64,000 nucleotides of DNA from Spirosoma endophyticum (GTDB lineage: Bacteria > Bacteroidota > Bacteroidia > Cytophagales > Spirosomataceae), in NCBI RefSeq assembly GCF_900112365.1, contig NZ_FOLQ01000001.1:310001-374000 (forward strand). Reading direction: 5' to 3'. Positions 9,083 through 17,515 of this stretch are shown here, piece by piece. The position numbers and the translations under genes were made by a program. The notes beneath the pieces were generated by a model. That model saw only the letters and a list, made by a program, of their open reading frames with translations. It was not told the origin of the DNA and ran no database searches. The first letter of the stretch is position 1; every line of letters begins with the position of its first letter.

Positions 9083-9118
9083 ATCTGATTGGGGGCAGAT
9101 ATCGTCAAATTCGGGACA
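9083..9118 (-). promoter_or_regulatory. Direct repeat upstream of the M3 gene
   Basis: ATCTGATTGGGGGCA at 9083-9097 and GTCAAATTCGGGACA at 9104-9118 are similar 15-mers starting 21 bp apart. They match the pair upstream of the second DUF885 gene (14114-14149) in sequence and in exact spacing. A 21-bp direct repeat suits the two helix-turn-helix units of AraC-type proteins. Binding by the nearby hybrid regulator is inference. Confidence 0.5.
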
Positions 9119-9149
9119 TTGCGTCCATAGGAAGACGGTATAGTAGGAA

Positions 9150-9653
9150 TCAGGTGTTTTTCTTCTGGCTGGCGATGAAATCGGTTGGTGTTTGCCGGTA
9201 AACTTCTTTGAAGACAGCTGCGAAATGAGACGATGTTTTGAATCCAATTGAGCCAGCCGTTTTGGTTACGGAATACCCTATACGCAATAGTTCGACGGCT
9301 TTATGGAGACGGTACTGACGTATTAAATCGGTAGGGGTTAGTTGGCTAAGGCATTGCACCTTTCGGTATAACGTTTTTCGGTTTATGGCCAGTTGATTCG
9401 CTAGCCAATTGACACTGATGGAGGGGTCTGGCAAATGCTGATCCAATAGCGAATAAATCCGAACGATAAAGTTAGGCTGTTTGCCCGGAGAGGCTACATC
9501 TTCAGGAGGCAGAATCAATGGCTGTCTATGGAAATTACCTGCGTTCGTTTTTCGAGCCATTCGCTTGTAAAATCGTGTTAGAAAGGTGTCTATGAAAGAA
9601 TCTGAAGCAATGGTTTGAAGACACGTAACGGATTGCGTATCAGAAGCCTTCAA
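9150..9653 (-). CDS. AraC-type DNA-binding protein, truncated paralogue of the hybrid regulator
   Basis: Up to 167 residues. The last 100 form an AraC helix-turn-helix domain about two thirds identical by eye to the C-terminus of the hybrid sensor at 14182-17223 (shared blocks NRKTLYRKVQ and DLIRQYRL). Sensor, kinase and receiver parts are absent. The frame begins with TTG at 9653, three bases after the lipoprotein stop, which suggests coupling; the first ATG is at 9560 and would give 136 residues with the DNA-binding part intact. It may compete with, or be controlled independently of, the full hybrid protein. The downstream spacer is also similar at both loci, so a segmental duplication is likely. 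Confidence 0.75.
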   Translation of the reverse strand: MKASDTQSVTCLQTIASDSFIDTFLTRFYKRMARKTNAGNFHRQPLILPPEDVASPGKQPNFIVRIYSLLDQHLPDPSISVNWLANQLAINRKTLYRKVQCLSQLTPTDLIRQYRLHKAVELLRIGYSVTKTAGSIGFKTSSHFAAVFKEVYRQTPTDFIASQKKNT

Positions 9654-9655
9654 CG

Positions 9656-9982
9656 CTAATTAATAGGCTTAATTTGCCAATATCCGGTGTTTGGACTGTT
9701 TTGAGATCGCTGTGTTACGACAAAAACCCATTGGTAGCCTGGTGCTATTGAGATGGGTGAAAGAGGAACTGCTTCAGTATACAGTAGCTGGACGTTGTTC
9801 ATAAACAATATTTTTTCGTTACGAGAGTCTGGTGGTGCATCAGCCACCATGTCGATGGGTAATTCAGCGAGTGGTCTGTTGATGCGGGTGGCCTGCAAAA
9901 CCGATGAACAGGCCAGTAAACCGCCGAATGAAGCCAGCAGTAAAGACCAAACTAGTAAACTTAAAAGGAAGGGTGTTTTCAT
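9656..9982 (-). CDS. Small lipoprotein
   Basis: A 108-residue protein with a lipoprotein signal (LLASFGGLLAC, Cys25), so it is attached to a membrane. The mature part has no motif I know; it contains YQWVFVVTQR and ends in GYWQIKPIN. It is the first gene of a two-gene unit with the AraC output protein, whose start lies three bases after this stop. One copy of the island's GATTTGGGGCA motif is 121 bp upstream. It might be a sensory or inhibitory partner for the AraC protein, but this is only context. Confidence 0.6.
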   Translation of the reverse strand: MKTPFLLSLLVWSLLLASFGGLLACSSVLQATRINRPLAELPIDMVADAPPDSRNEKILFMNNVQLLYTEAVPLSPISIAPGYQWVFVVTQRSQNSPNTGYWQIKPIN

Positions 9983-10102
9983 GGTTAAAGGGGTAAAAGA
10001 GAGGTTTTGATTACTGATTGTACCCCGGAAGGTTTATAAAATGGTGTGGATAGACTGCCCGTTTGGGTAGGACAAAGATTGACTTCTACGGATCGTTGCC
10101 CT

Positions 10103-10117
10103 GTCAGATTTGGGGCA
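10103..10117 (-). promoter_or_regulatory. Single copy of the island motif upstream of the lipoprotein gene
   Basis: GTCAGATTTGGGGCA at 10103-10117 matches GTCAGATTCGGGGCA at 14135-14149 in 14 of 15 positions. No second copy is visible 21 bp away. It suggests the lipoprotein/AraC unit answers to the same regulator (inference). Confidence 0.45.
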
Positions 10118-10132
10118 TTTTATGAATTTTAC

Positions 10133-12190
10133 TTACCAGACCTTGAACCGCTGGTCAGGGGTTTTGTACATTTTCTCACCCGGTTGCACATTGAACGCTT
10201 TGTACCAGGCATCAATATTGGTTAATGGTCCATTGCAGCGGTATTGTTCAGGTGCGTGCGGATCGGTCAGTATGTTCTGAGCCTGCGATTCGGGCAGTGT
10301 GTTAGCCCGCCAAACCTGTGCCCACGACAGGAAGAACCGCTGGTCGGGTGTAAATCCGTCAATATCGGCGTTGCCCTGACCCTGACTGGTTTTTTTGAAC
10401 GCATCGTAGGCAATGGCCAGCCCGCCGAGGTCAGCTAGGTTTTCACCCAGCGTCAACTGACCGTTCACTTTGAGCGAATCAAGCACCTTGAAGCCAAAGT
10501 ACTGCTCTTTTACTTTATCGGCGCGTTGCTTGAAATTGGTCGCATCATCTTTGGTCCACCAGTCACGCAGGGTGCCGTCGGCATCGTATTGGCGCCCCTG
10601 ATCATCGAAGCCATGCGTCATTTCATGGCCAATCACGGCGCCAATTGCCGCGTAATTAACAGCATCATCGGCCTCAGCATCAAAGAAGGGAAACTGTAGG
10701 ATAGCCGCCGGGAACGCGATTTCGTTGTTCACGGGCATATAATAAGCATTTACCGTTTGAGGTGTCATTAACCATTCCGTTTTATCCACGGGTTTGCCCA
10801 GTCGGCTAACATTGTCGGTGTACCACCACTTATTAGTAGCTACCACGTTACCGTAGAAATCGTCGCGCCGGATGGTCACGCCCTCGTAGTTTTTCCACTT
10901 GTCGGGGTAACCAATCTTACGCTTAAATGAAGTAAGCTTGGTCAGGGCGCGTTTTTTTGTGTCGACACTCATCCAGTCGACGGCGTTAATATGCTCGTTG
11001 AACGATGCTTCTAGATTATCAATCAGCACCAGAATCCGTTGCTTAGCTTCTGGCTTAAAATACTGCTGGACATAGAGTTGCCCTAACAATTCGCCCAGCG
11101 ATCCGTTGATCAGATTACTACTGCGCTGCCAGCGAGGTGTTAGTTCTTTCTGACCCGACAGCACCTTGTTGAACGCAAAGTTTTGGTTCACAAACGCGTT
11201 ACTCAAATACGGAGCCGCGTTTTTGAGCAGGTTCCAGCGCATATACGTTTTGAGATCTTCAACCGGAGTAGCCGTTAGCAAACTATCCATGGAATGGTAG
11301 AACGACGGACTTTGAACCAGCACGGTATCTTGTCCGCGAATGCCCAGTTTAGGCATCCAATTTGCCCAGTTGATACCGGGAGTTTGCTTCGTAAAATCAG
11401 CCACAGTCAGTTTATTGTACGTTTTGATTGGGTCGCGGGACTCTACGCGGGTCATTTGTGCGTTGGCCAGGGCTGTTTCCAGGGTCAAAATCGCGTCGAC
11501 GCTGGTAGCGGCCCGACTGGGTTCTTCGCCAATCAGGGCAAACATTTTGGATAGGTTATCACGATAGGCTTCCCGGATTTTCTGGCTGCGTGCATCGTTT
11601 TTGAGGTAATAATCACGATCGGGCAACGTAGTGCCACCCTGCACAAACTGAAGTACGTTCTTGTTTACGTTTCTTCTATCCTGCGCCACAAAAAGAGAAA
11701 AAAACATTGTGCTTCCCTGGGCACGCTGATAAGCAATTTCGTTCATCAGGTCGGCTCTGCTTTTTACCTGCTCCACACGGGCAAGGTCTGCCTTGATCGG
11801 GTCGAAGCCTTTTTGCTCAATCCCCGTACTATCCATTCCGCTGGCGTAGAAATCACCCACCATCTGGTACAACCGTCCTTTTTTGGTGTTTTTGGCGGCA
11901 TCTTCGAGCAACGATTTCATAGCATCGAGGCTTTTCTCGTTCAGGATATTGAAACTGCCCCACCGGGTTTTTGACGCCGGTACCGGGTTTTTCTTTAACC
12001 ATTCACCGTTGGCATACTGATAAAAATCATCGCCGGGTTTCACGGCGAGGTTCATGTTCTGCCGGTCAATGAAGGGTATTTTTGGGGCGTTCGGCTGGAG
12101 TAGCCTCTTGCCGGATTTGCCTGGAGGAGTAGCGGCCATCAGGCCAGCCATCAGCATCACTGCCGAAAGAAATGTAAGTTGTTTGTTCAT
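10133..12190 (-). CDS. M13 (neprilysin-like) metallopeptidase
   Basis: A 685-residue exported protein of the M13 family (PepO/neprilysin). The signal peptide is at residues 1-22. The zinc motif HEMTH is at 522-526, the third ligand Glu583 lies in ENLADLGG, and the substrate-binding NAYYMP is at 481-486, all as in active M13 enzymes. They cleave oligopeptides on the N side of hydrophobic residues. The first 11 residues match those of the upstream DUF885 protein (MN[K/R]QLTFLSAV) although the enzymes are unrelated. It follows that DUF885 gene by 39 bp and is almost certainly co-transcribed with it. Confidence 0.93.
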   Translation of the reverse strand: MNKQLTFLSAVMLMAGLMAATPPGKSGKRLLQPNAPKIPFIDRQNMNLAVKPGDDFYQYANGEWLKKNPVPASKTRWGSFNILNEKSLDAMKSLLEDAAKNTKKGRLYQMVGDFYASGMDSTGIEQKGFDPIKADLARVEQVKSRADLMNEIAYQRAQGSTMFFSLFVAQDRRNVNKNVLQFVQGGTTLPDRDYYLKNDARSQKIREAYRDNLSKMFALIGEEPSRAATSVDAILTLETALANAQMTRVESRDPIKTYNKLTVADFTKQTPGINWANWMPKLGIRGQDTVLVQSPSFYHSMDSLLTATPVEDLKTYMRWNLLKNAAPYLSNAFVNQNFAFNKVLSGQKELTPRWQRSSNLINGSLGELLGQLYVQQYFKPEAKQRILVLIDNLEASFNEHINAVDWMSVDTKKRALTKLTSFKRKIGYPDKWKNYEGVTIRRDDFYGNVVATNKWWYTDNVSRLGKPVDKTEWLMTPQTVNAYYMPVNNEIAFPAAILQFPFFDAEADDAVNYAAIGAVIGHEMTHGFDDQGRQYDADGTLRDWWTKDDATNFKQRADKVKEQYFGFKVLDSLKVNGQLTLGENLADLGGLAIAYDAFKKTSQGQGNADIDGFTPDQRFFLSWAQVWRANTLPESQAQNILTDPHAPEQYRCNGPLTNIDAWYKAFNVQPGEKMYKTPDQRFKVW

Positions 12191-12229
12191 TGGAAAATGG
12201 GGATTGATTTGGGACGTTTTGTTAGTTTG

Positions 12230-14044
12230 TTAGTTCTTCCTGGCGATTGCCTGCTGACTCTTAATCCAGCTATCCATCTTAGCCTCAAAAATCGCCAGTG
12301 GCATCGGCCCGTCTTTCAGCACCTGATCGTGGAAGGCCCGGATGTCGAACCGATTGCCCAGGGCTTTCTCCGCCTTCTGGCGAATGGCCATGATTTTCAA
12401 CTCACCAATCTTATAGGAAACCGCCTGTCCCGGCCAGGCAATGTAGCGCTCTACCTCCTGAATAGCCTCAGCCTCTCCGATGGGCTCGTTGGCTAAGCTG
12501 TACTGAATGGCTTGCTCACGCGTCCAGCCTTTCTGGTGAATCCCCGTATCGACCACCAGCCGGATGGCCCGGTGAATTTCGCCCTGGTAGCGGCCCAACG
12601 CCTGGAACGGATCGGTGTAAAGACCAAGCGCTTTGCCCAGACTCTCGGCATATAAACCCCAGCCTTCCGTGTAAGCGCCGTAATTACCAATTTTCTGAAA
12701 GGCAGGGAGGGCTGAATTTTCGATTTGGAGTGAAATTTGGTAGTGGTGCCCCGGAATGGCCTCGTGCAGAAACAGGTCTTCCATACCCCAGTAACTGAAT
12801 TTGGCCGCATCGAGCACGGGGAAATAAAAAACGCCGGGGCGCGACCCGTCGGGTGTGCCAGGCCAATAATGAGCGGGTGACGAAGCAGCCCGGTACTTCT
12901 CGATCGGGCGAATCTCGAAGGCTGTTTTCGGAACCATGTTGAACAGACTCGATAACTGGGGCTTCATGGTCTGGTAGATCGTTTGAAACTCATTTAATAC
13001 GTCTTCGTCCGTTTTATACGGAAAGAATTTAGGGTCCGTATCGATGTAGGCATAGAATGCTTTCAGGTCGCCGGCAAAACCCACCTGCTGCCTAATGCCT
13101 TCTATCGCCTGCCGAATCCGTTTTACCTCGCTCAACCCCAGGGCATGCACCTCGTCGGGCGTCATGTCTGTGGTTGTCGACGATTTAACTAAGTACGCGT
13201 ACTGGGCCTTGCCGTTAGAATCGGCTTCGATGCCAACCGTTTCGCGGCACCGGGGCAGATACTCGTTCTGGAGGAACGTATAGAGCCGACTGTAAGCGGG
13301 CATAATCTGCTGCGTAATAGCGGTGGTATATGCCGTCGTCAGGCGTTGTTTATCCTCGGCCGAGAAGGTGGCGGGCATGTTTTGTACCGGCTTATAAAAG
13401 AGACTTTTCGTGACATCGTCAACGAGCATCGCTTTTATCTGGGGTAATACCTTCCCGATGACCACCTTCGGCTGCACATAATTCTGCGCCATACCGGTCC
13501 GCATGTTGGCAATGGCGGTATCGGTCTGAGCGACAAAGCCATTAATTCGCTTTAGAAAATCATCGTAGTCTTTCGCCGACTTAAACGGGTGAGCACTGGA
13601 GCCTGATCCTAACAGCGAAAAAAGTATATGGAAACCAAACATCTGGCTCATTGGTGTCAGATAGCCTGTAAATTCCATGGCTGCCAGATTAGTTGTAAGG
13701 TCGTAGCGCCGAATCTGGTAGTTGAGCTGATCCCGCTCACCGAGTTGCTTCTCGTCATAAGCTTTCAGTCCATCCAGATACCGCGTGTATAAACGCTTCA
13801 TTTGATCGCGGTAGGGTTGACTGAACGTGTTTTCGAGTTGATCGTTGTAGCGGTAATCGCCTAGGTACGACGCCCTCGTTGGATTCAGCTTCAAATAATC
13901 CTCGTAATAGGCCGTCAGCAGGGACTGAAAGCCGACCGACGCAGGGGCGGGTGTTTGACCGAAGGCCAGTTGAGAGCAGGTGAACGATAACAGGAGCAGG
14001 CAAGTACGCGTGACCGCTGAAAGGAACGTGAGTTGTCTATTCAT
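12230..14044 (-). CDS. DUF885-family zinc peptidase
   Basis: A 604-residue exported protein from the ATG at 14044; an in-frame TTG at 14086 is less likely because the signal peptide (MNRQLTFLSAV...SFTCSQLAFGQ) begins at 14044. The motif HEAIPGHH sits at residues 427-434, followed by the family blocks EGWGLYAESL and IAWPGQAVSYKIGELKIMAI. It is a paralogue of the DUF885 protein at 4861-6687 but clearly diverged. It leads a two-gene unit with the M13 peptidase. Paired operator-like repeats stand 70-105 bp upstream, the closest match to the hybrid regulator's own genomic neighbourhood. It probably works on peptides in the periplasm. Confidence 0.87.
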   Translation of the reverse strand: MNRQLTFLSAVTRTCLLLLSFTCSQLAFGQTPAPASVGFQSLLTAYYEDYLKLNPTRASYLGDYRYNDQLENTFSQPYRDQMKRLYTRYLDGLKAYDEKQLGERDQLNYQIRRYDLTTNLAAMEFTGYLTPMSQMFGFHILFSLLGSGSSAHPFKSAKDYDDFLKRINGFVAQTDTAIANMRTGMAQNYVQPKVVIGKVLPQIKAMLVDDVTKSLFYKPVQNMPATFSAEDKQRLTTAYTTAITQQIMPAYSRLYTFLQNEYLPRCRETVGIEADSNGKAQYAYLVKSSTTTDMTPDEVHALGLSEVKRIRQAIEGIRQQVGFAGDLKAFYAYIDTDPKFFPYKTDEDVLNEFQTIYQTMKPQLSSLFNMVPKTAFEIRPIEKYRAASSPAHYWPGTPDGSRPGVFYFPVLDAAKFSYWGMEDLFLHEAIPGHHYQISLQIENSALPAFQKIGNYGAYTEGWGLYAESLGKALGLYTDPFQALGRYQGEIHRAIRLVVDTGIHQKGWTREQAIQYSLANEPIGEAEAIQEVERYIAWPGQAVSYKIGELKIMAIRQKAEKALGNRFDIRAFHDQVLKDGPMPLAIFEAKMDSWIKSQQAIARKN

Positions 14045-14113
14045 TGAGGAATTGGGAGATGGAGTCAGCAAGTTTTGCCACTTCAAAGGTCTCTCACTGT
14101 CCTCTGATGGCCT

Positions 14114-14149
14114 GTCGGATTCGGGGCAGATGTCGTCAGATTCGGGGCA
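14114..14149 (-). promoter_or_regulatory. Direct repeat upstream of the DUF885-M13 unit
   Basis: GTCGGATTCGGGGCA at 14114-14128 and GTCAGATTCGGGGCA at 14135-14149 differ at one position and start 21 bp apart, two helical turns. The same arrangement is upstream of the M3 gene. It lies between the hybrid regulator stop and the DUF885 start. Probable operator of the hybrid AraC-type regulator (inference). Confidence 0.55.
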
Positions 14150-14181
14150 TTTTGCCCATAGAAAGAAGAAGAAAGCAACAA

Positions 14182-17100
14182 TCAGGCGTTTTTCATGCGA
14201 TTGTTGATAAATTCGGTGGGCGTTTGATGATACGTCTCTCTGAAAACAAGAGTGAAATGAGAGGGCGTATTGAACCCCACCAGGTCAGCCGTCTCTGCTA
14301 CGTTATGACCCGCCTTTAACAACTCAGCCGCTTTGCGAAGCCGATACTGGCGGATCAGATCAGCCGGTGCTAATTGAATTACGCTCTGCACTTTTCGGTA
14401 AAGCGTCTTGCGGTTCATGGCCAGTTGATCGGCCAGCCAGTCCACACTAATCGAGGAATCATCCAGATGCTGATCCAGCAACCCATAAATCCGAACCAGA
14501 AAGGGATCGGTGCTTAAGGCGGGGATAGAAGCCGGGGGGCTACCGGGCGAATCCACGCCGGGCGAATCCATCGGAGCGCCGACCCCACCGGGCAAGGCAA
14601 ATTGATGCCGGTAATGGTTACCTAATCGCTGCTGGCGGGTAATCAGATTGCTGAGCCGCAACTGCAACTCGTCGATGCTGAAAGGCTTGGCCAGGTAATC
14701 ATCAGCTCCTTGCCGGAGGCCTTCGATCCGGCTGGGCAGAGCGGCTTTGGCCGTTAGCATCACCACCGCGATATGATCTGTATCGGGATGGTTTTTAATG
14801 CGACGGGTTAATTCATAGCCATTCATGCGGGGCATCATTACGTCCGTGATGACTATATCGGGCAGTTCAGCCAGGGTGCATTCCCAACCTGCCTGCCCAT
14901 CGGCGGCCTTCATGACGTGGTAAGAAGGACTTAACTCACCCGTCAGAAACTCCTGTAGCTCGTCATTGTCTTCCACAATCAAAATTCGGGGATTCAGCTT
15001 TTCAGCTAACGGCAGTGGTATCACTGAATGCGTAATGGAAGGAGCCCCGGTCTGGCTGACTGTTGTTATACGTCCGGGAGGAATCAGGACGCGGGTACTG
15101 ACGTTAGCCGACAGCGAACGAACCGGCAGTATCAGCTGGAACGTAGTGCCCACAGCCAGTTGGCTCTCCACCGTAATGGTTCCTCCCACTACGTCGGTCA
15201 ATTCTTTCACAAGCGCCAATCCAATTCCGGTGCCTTGATAGACGCGGGTTTCTGATGTGTCGGCTTGATAGAACCGGTCGAAAATATGAGGTAATGTAGC
15301 TGGTGCAATGCCAATCCCGGTATCAGTCAGTTGAAGTTGCACGCCTACCATTTCCTTGCCTGCCCAAACTGGCGATACGGTTAGGGTTACCTGATCTCCC
15401 ATGTCGCTGAATTTTAACGCATTTGAGAGTAGATTCATGAGGATCTTTTCCCACTTATCGGCATCGAATAAATGGTCCTGTTCCGGTAGATTGTCAGCAC
15501 GAATCGTTAGCGTTATACCCTTGTGGCTGGCCGTCCGTTGAAACAGCGCCACCAGCTGGCTTATGAAGTCCGATACGTTCCCCTGATTCAGCGAGACACT
15601 CATCTGATTGGCTTCCAGCTTCGACAAATCCAGCAATTGGTTAATGAGCCGTAGTAACTGATCGGCATTGCGTTGAACCATTGTTAATATCGGCCGGTCA
15701 AACCGACTTTCCTGCAGCAGTTTCTCTATCGGTGAAATAATGAGCGCCAGGGGTGTTCGAAACTCGTGGGTAATATTGGTAACGAAGCGTGATTTAACCA
15801 GATCAAGTTCGCGAAGCTGGTCGGCCTGTTGATGGAGTTCATAGGTACGTTCAGCTACCTGAAGTTCCAGTTGTTCGTTCTGCCGGGACAATAGCTGTTG
15901 CCGTTCCTGCTGATGGGCCAGATTTCGGGCTGAGAGATTTTCAACCTCCTGTAGCCGAGCCATGAGTTGCTGATTGATCCAACCGTGTTCCAGGGCTAGC
16001 AGAAGTGACAGCGTGAGTGGGAAACACAGAAACGCAGCCAGATAAAACAGGTGAAAAAGCCATTCATGCCCATAATCAGAAATATGCAGTGCAAACAGGA
16101 CTGAGGATAGCATCATAAGCCCCAGATTAGCAAATGCACCGCTGGTTACAATTCGGGCACCGGGTAATTCGCGTCGGGTAGCCACCAGTGAAAGTCGTAT
16201 CAGTTCCAGAGGCAGGTAGTAATTTATTGGCCAGAACAGCCACAGAAAATCAGCTGGTAGCGGAATAAAAACGAGTCCAATACTGCCGATGGCCAGCCAA
16301 CACAGCCACCCTTTGCGAAAATTGAACATCGTGTAAAACGTAAGAATCGCCATACCGGGCATCCAGACAGCCAGGTACGAACCGTAATACACCAAAATCC
16401 GCAGGCTCAGCATGTGCGTAAAATCGTTTGCCGCCATGGCCAACAAGGCAAGGGTCAGCATCAGATACATACCCGCAGCATAGAGATTGGTACGTTTGGT
16501 GCGGTGAGCAAGATAAAGACTCAAATGCAGGATAAAGAGAATAAACGAGATACCCAGTTTGAAGGTAGCCAGATAGGTGGCCTGTACAGCAACGGGTTTG
16601 AGCGCGGGTAAGGCCGTTGTTGGGAACAGCCAAAACTGAACAGCGCCCGCATCCCAGTGCAAGTATTTTGCCGTATAGATCAACCCGGACTGACAGCCAA
16701 TCCGTAGAGCCAGCACGTGTTTAGAGGAGGCTTTCAAGGGTAAACTATAGGCTGAACTTGGATTGTAGGCCTGCACACGGTCGGGGTTGGTACTGATGGT
16801 ACCAAACGTATACAATAACCGCCCATCCAGATAGATCTCTGACGCAACGGATTGAAACATTTTGATCATCAGGGGCGGCAAGTCGGGTCCAGTATGAATG
16901 TGCAGCCGAAGCCAGCTGATCCCTGCCTGCTGGAGTTGTGGTAACTCCCGAATGTCTTTGGTTGGGTCGATGTGGCTCCAATAGCGATCATCCAGTTGCA
17001 CACTAGCCCCGTTTGGAACATCTCCGGCCTGAAATCGCCATCCATCTTTTAGCAGATAACCATCATCCGGTACCTGAGTCAGTGATACGTCGGCTGTTGG

Positions 17101-17223
17101 CACCTGAGCGTTAGCGATCATCAACCCCTGAATCAGGATCAATATAGCTAGTGTTACCCGAAAGAAACGGGGCCATAAGGGTTGATTCAACCTTGATTCA
17201 TGCGAACAGACTCGATAGTTCAT
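14182..17223 (-). CDS. Hybrid two-component regulator: 7TMR-DISM sensor, kinase, receiver, AraC output
   Basis: A 1013-residue one-protein signalling system in the inner membrane. Order: signal peptide (to residue 40), periplasmic jelly-roll sensor resembling 7TMR-DISMED2 (about 55-190), seven-helix region (about 212-412), coiled coil (415-475), HisKA with phosphorylated His486 (THEFRTPL), ATPase with Asn601 and the DTGIGI (634-639) and GTGIGLAL (664-671) boxes, receiver with Asp794 (ITDVMMP) and Lys847, then AraC helix-turn-helix (about 905-1010). Classical hybrid regulators of polysaccharide loci have two-propeller/Y_Y_Y sensors; here a 7TMR-DISM sensor takes that place. It is beside the peptidase island and is its likely activator. 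A diverged copy of its last domain is encoded at 9150-9653. Confidence 0.93.
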   Translation of the reverse strand: MNYRVCSHESRLNQPLWPRFFRVTLAILILIQGLMIANAQVPTADVSLTQVPDDGYLLKDGWRFQAGDVPNGASVQLDDRYWSHIDPTKDIRELPQLQQAGISWLRLHIHTGPDLPPLMIKMFQSVASEIYLDGRLLYTFGTISTNPDRVQAYNPSSAYSLPLKASSKHVLALRIGCQSGLIYTAKYLHWDAGAVQFWLFPTTALPALKPVAVQATYLATFKLGISFILFILHLSLYLAHRTKRTNLYAAGMYLMLTLALLAMAANDFTHMLSLRILVYYGSYLAVWMPGMAILTFYTMFNFRKGWLCWLAIGSIGLVFIPLPADFLWLFWPINYYLPLELIRLSLVATRRELPGARIVTSGAFANLGLMMLSSVLFALHISDYGHEWLFHLFYLAAFLCFPLTLSLLLALEHGWINQQLMARLQEVENLSARNLAHQQERQQLLSRQNEQLELQVAERTYELHQQADQLRELDLVKSRFVTNITHEFRTPLALIISPIEKLLQESRFDRPILTMVQRNADQLLRLINQLLDLSKLEANQMSVSLNQGNVSDFISQLVALFQRTASHKGITLTIRADNLPEQDHLFDADKWEKILMNLLSNALKFSDMGDQVTLTVSPVWAGKEMVGVQLQLTDTGIGIAPATLPHIFDRFYQADTSETRVYQGTGIGLALVKELTDVVGGTITVESQLAVGTTFQLILPVRSLSANVSTRVLIPPGRITTVSQTGAPSITHSVIPLPLAEKLNPRILIVEDNDELQEFLTGELSPSYHVMKAADGQAGWECTLAELPDIVITDVMMPRMNGYELTRRIKNHPDTDHIAVVMLTAKAALPSRIEGLRQGADDYLAKPFSIDELQLRLSNLITRQQRLGNHYRHQFALPGGVGAPMDSPGVDSPGSPPASIPALSTDPFLVRIYGLLDQHLDDSSISVDWLADQLAMNRKTLYRKVQSVIQLAPADLIRQYRLRKAAELLKAGHNVAETADLVGFNTPSHFTLVFRETYHQTPTEFINNRMKNA

Positions 17224-17462
17224 TAATTGGCTTTAGCCGACTAAAAGGGATGAGGACGCTTTTTTTCAGATTAACCAAGAAGGGCCAAAAGCAAGTATTT
17301 CTACCTAATATATTTATGTTATTTCCCTAGTAGTATGAAGTTTGGTAGATTATACTGACTAGTGGCTAAAAAGATAGCCCACTAAGATTTATGATCGATT
17401 GCTGGAGAATAGGCTACGTCCAACAGGGTTAAGGCGCATTTTCTGGTCAGTCAGCCTACAAA

Positions 17463-17498
17463 AAAACCCCGGCTTGTGTTCTGTCAAGCCGGGGTTTT
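17463..17498. terminator. Intrinsic terminator after the YceI gene
   Basis: AAAACCCCGGCTTG at 17463-17476 pairs with CAAGCCGGGGTTTT at 17485-17498, a perfect 14-bp stem with an 8-nt loop. The A-run on the left becomes a U-run on the minus strand, so it ends the YceI transcript 18 bp after its stop. Confidence 0.85.
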
Positions 17499-17515
17499 AA
17501 TGGGGTTTTGCTACG

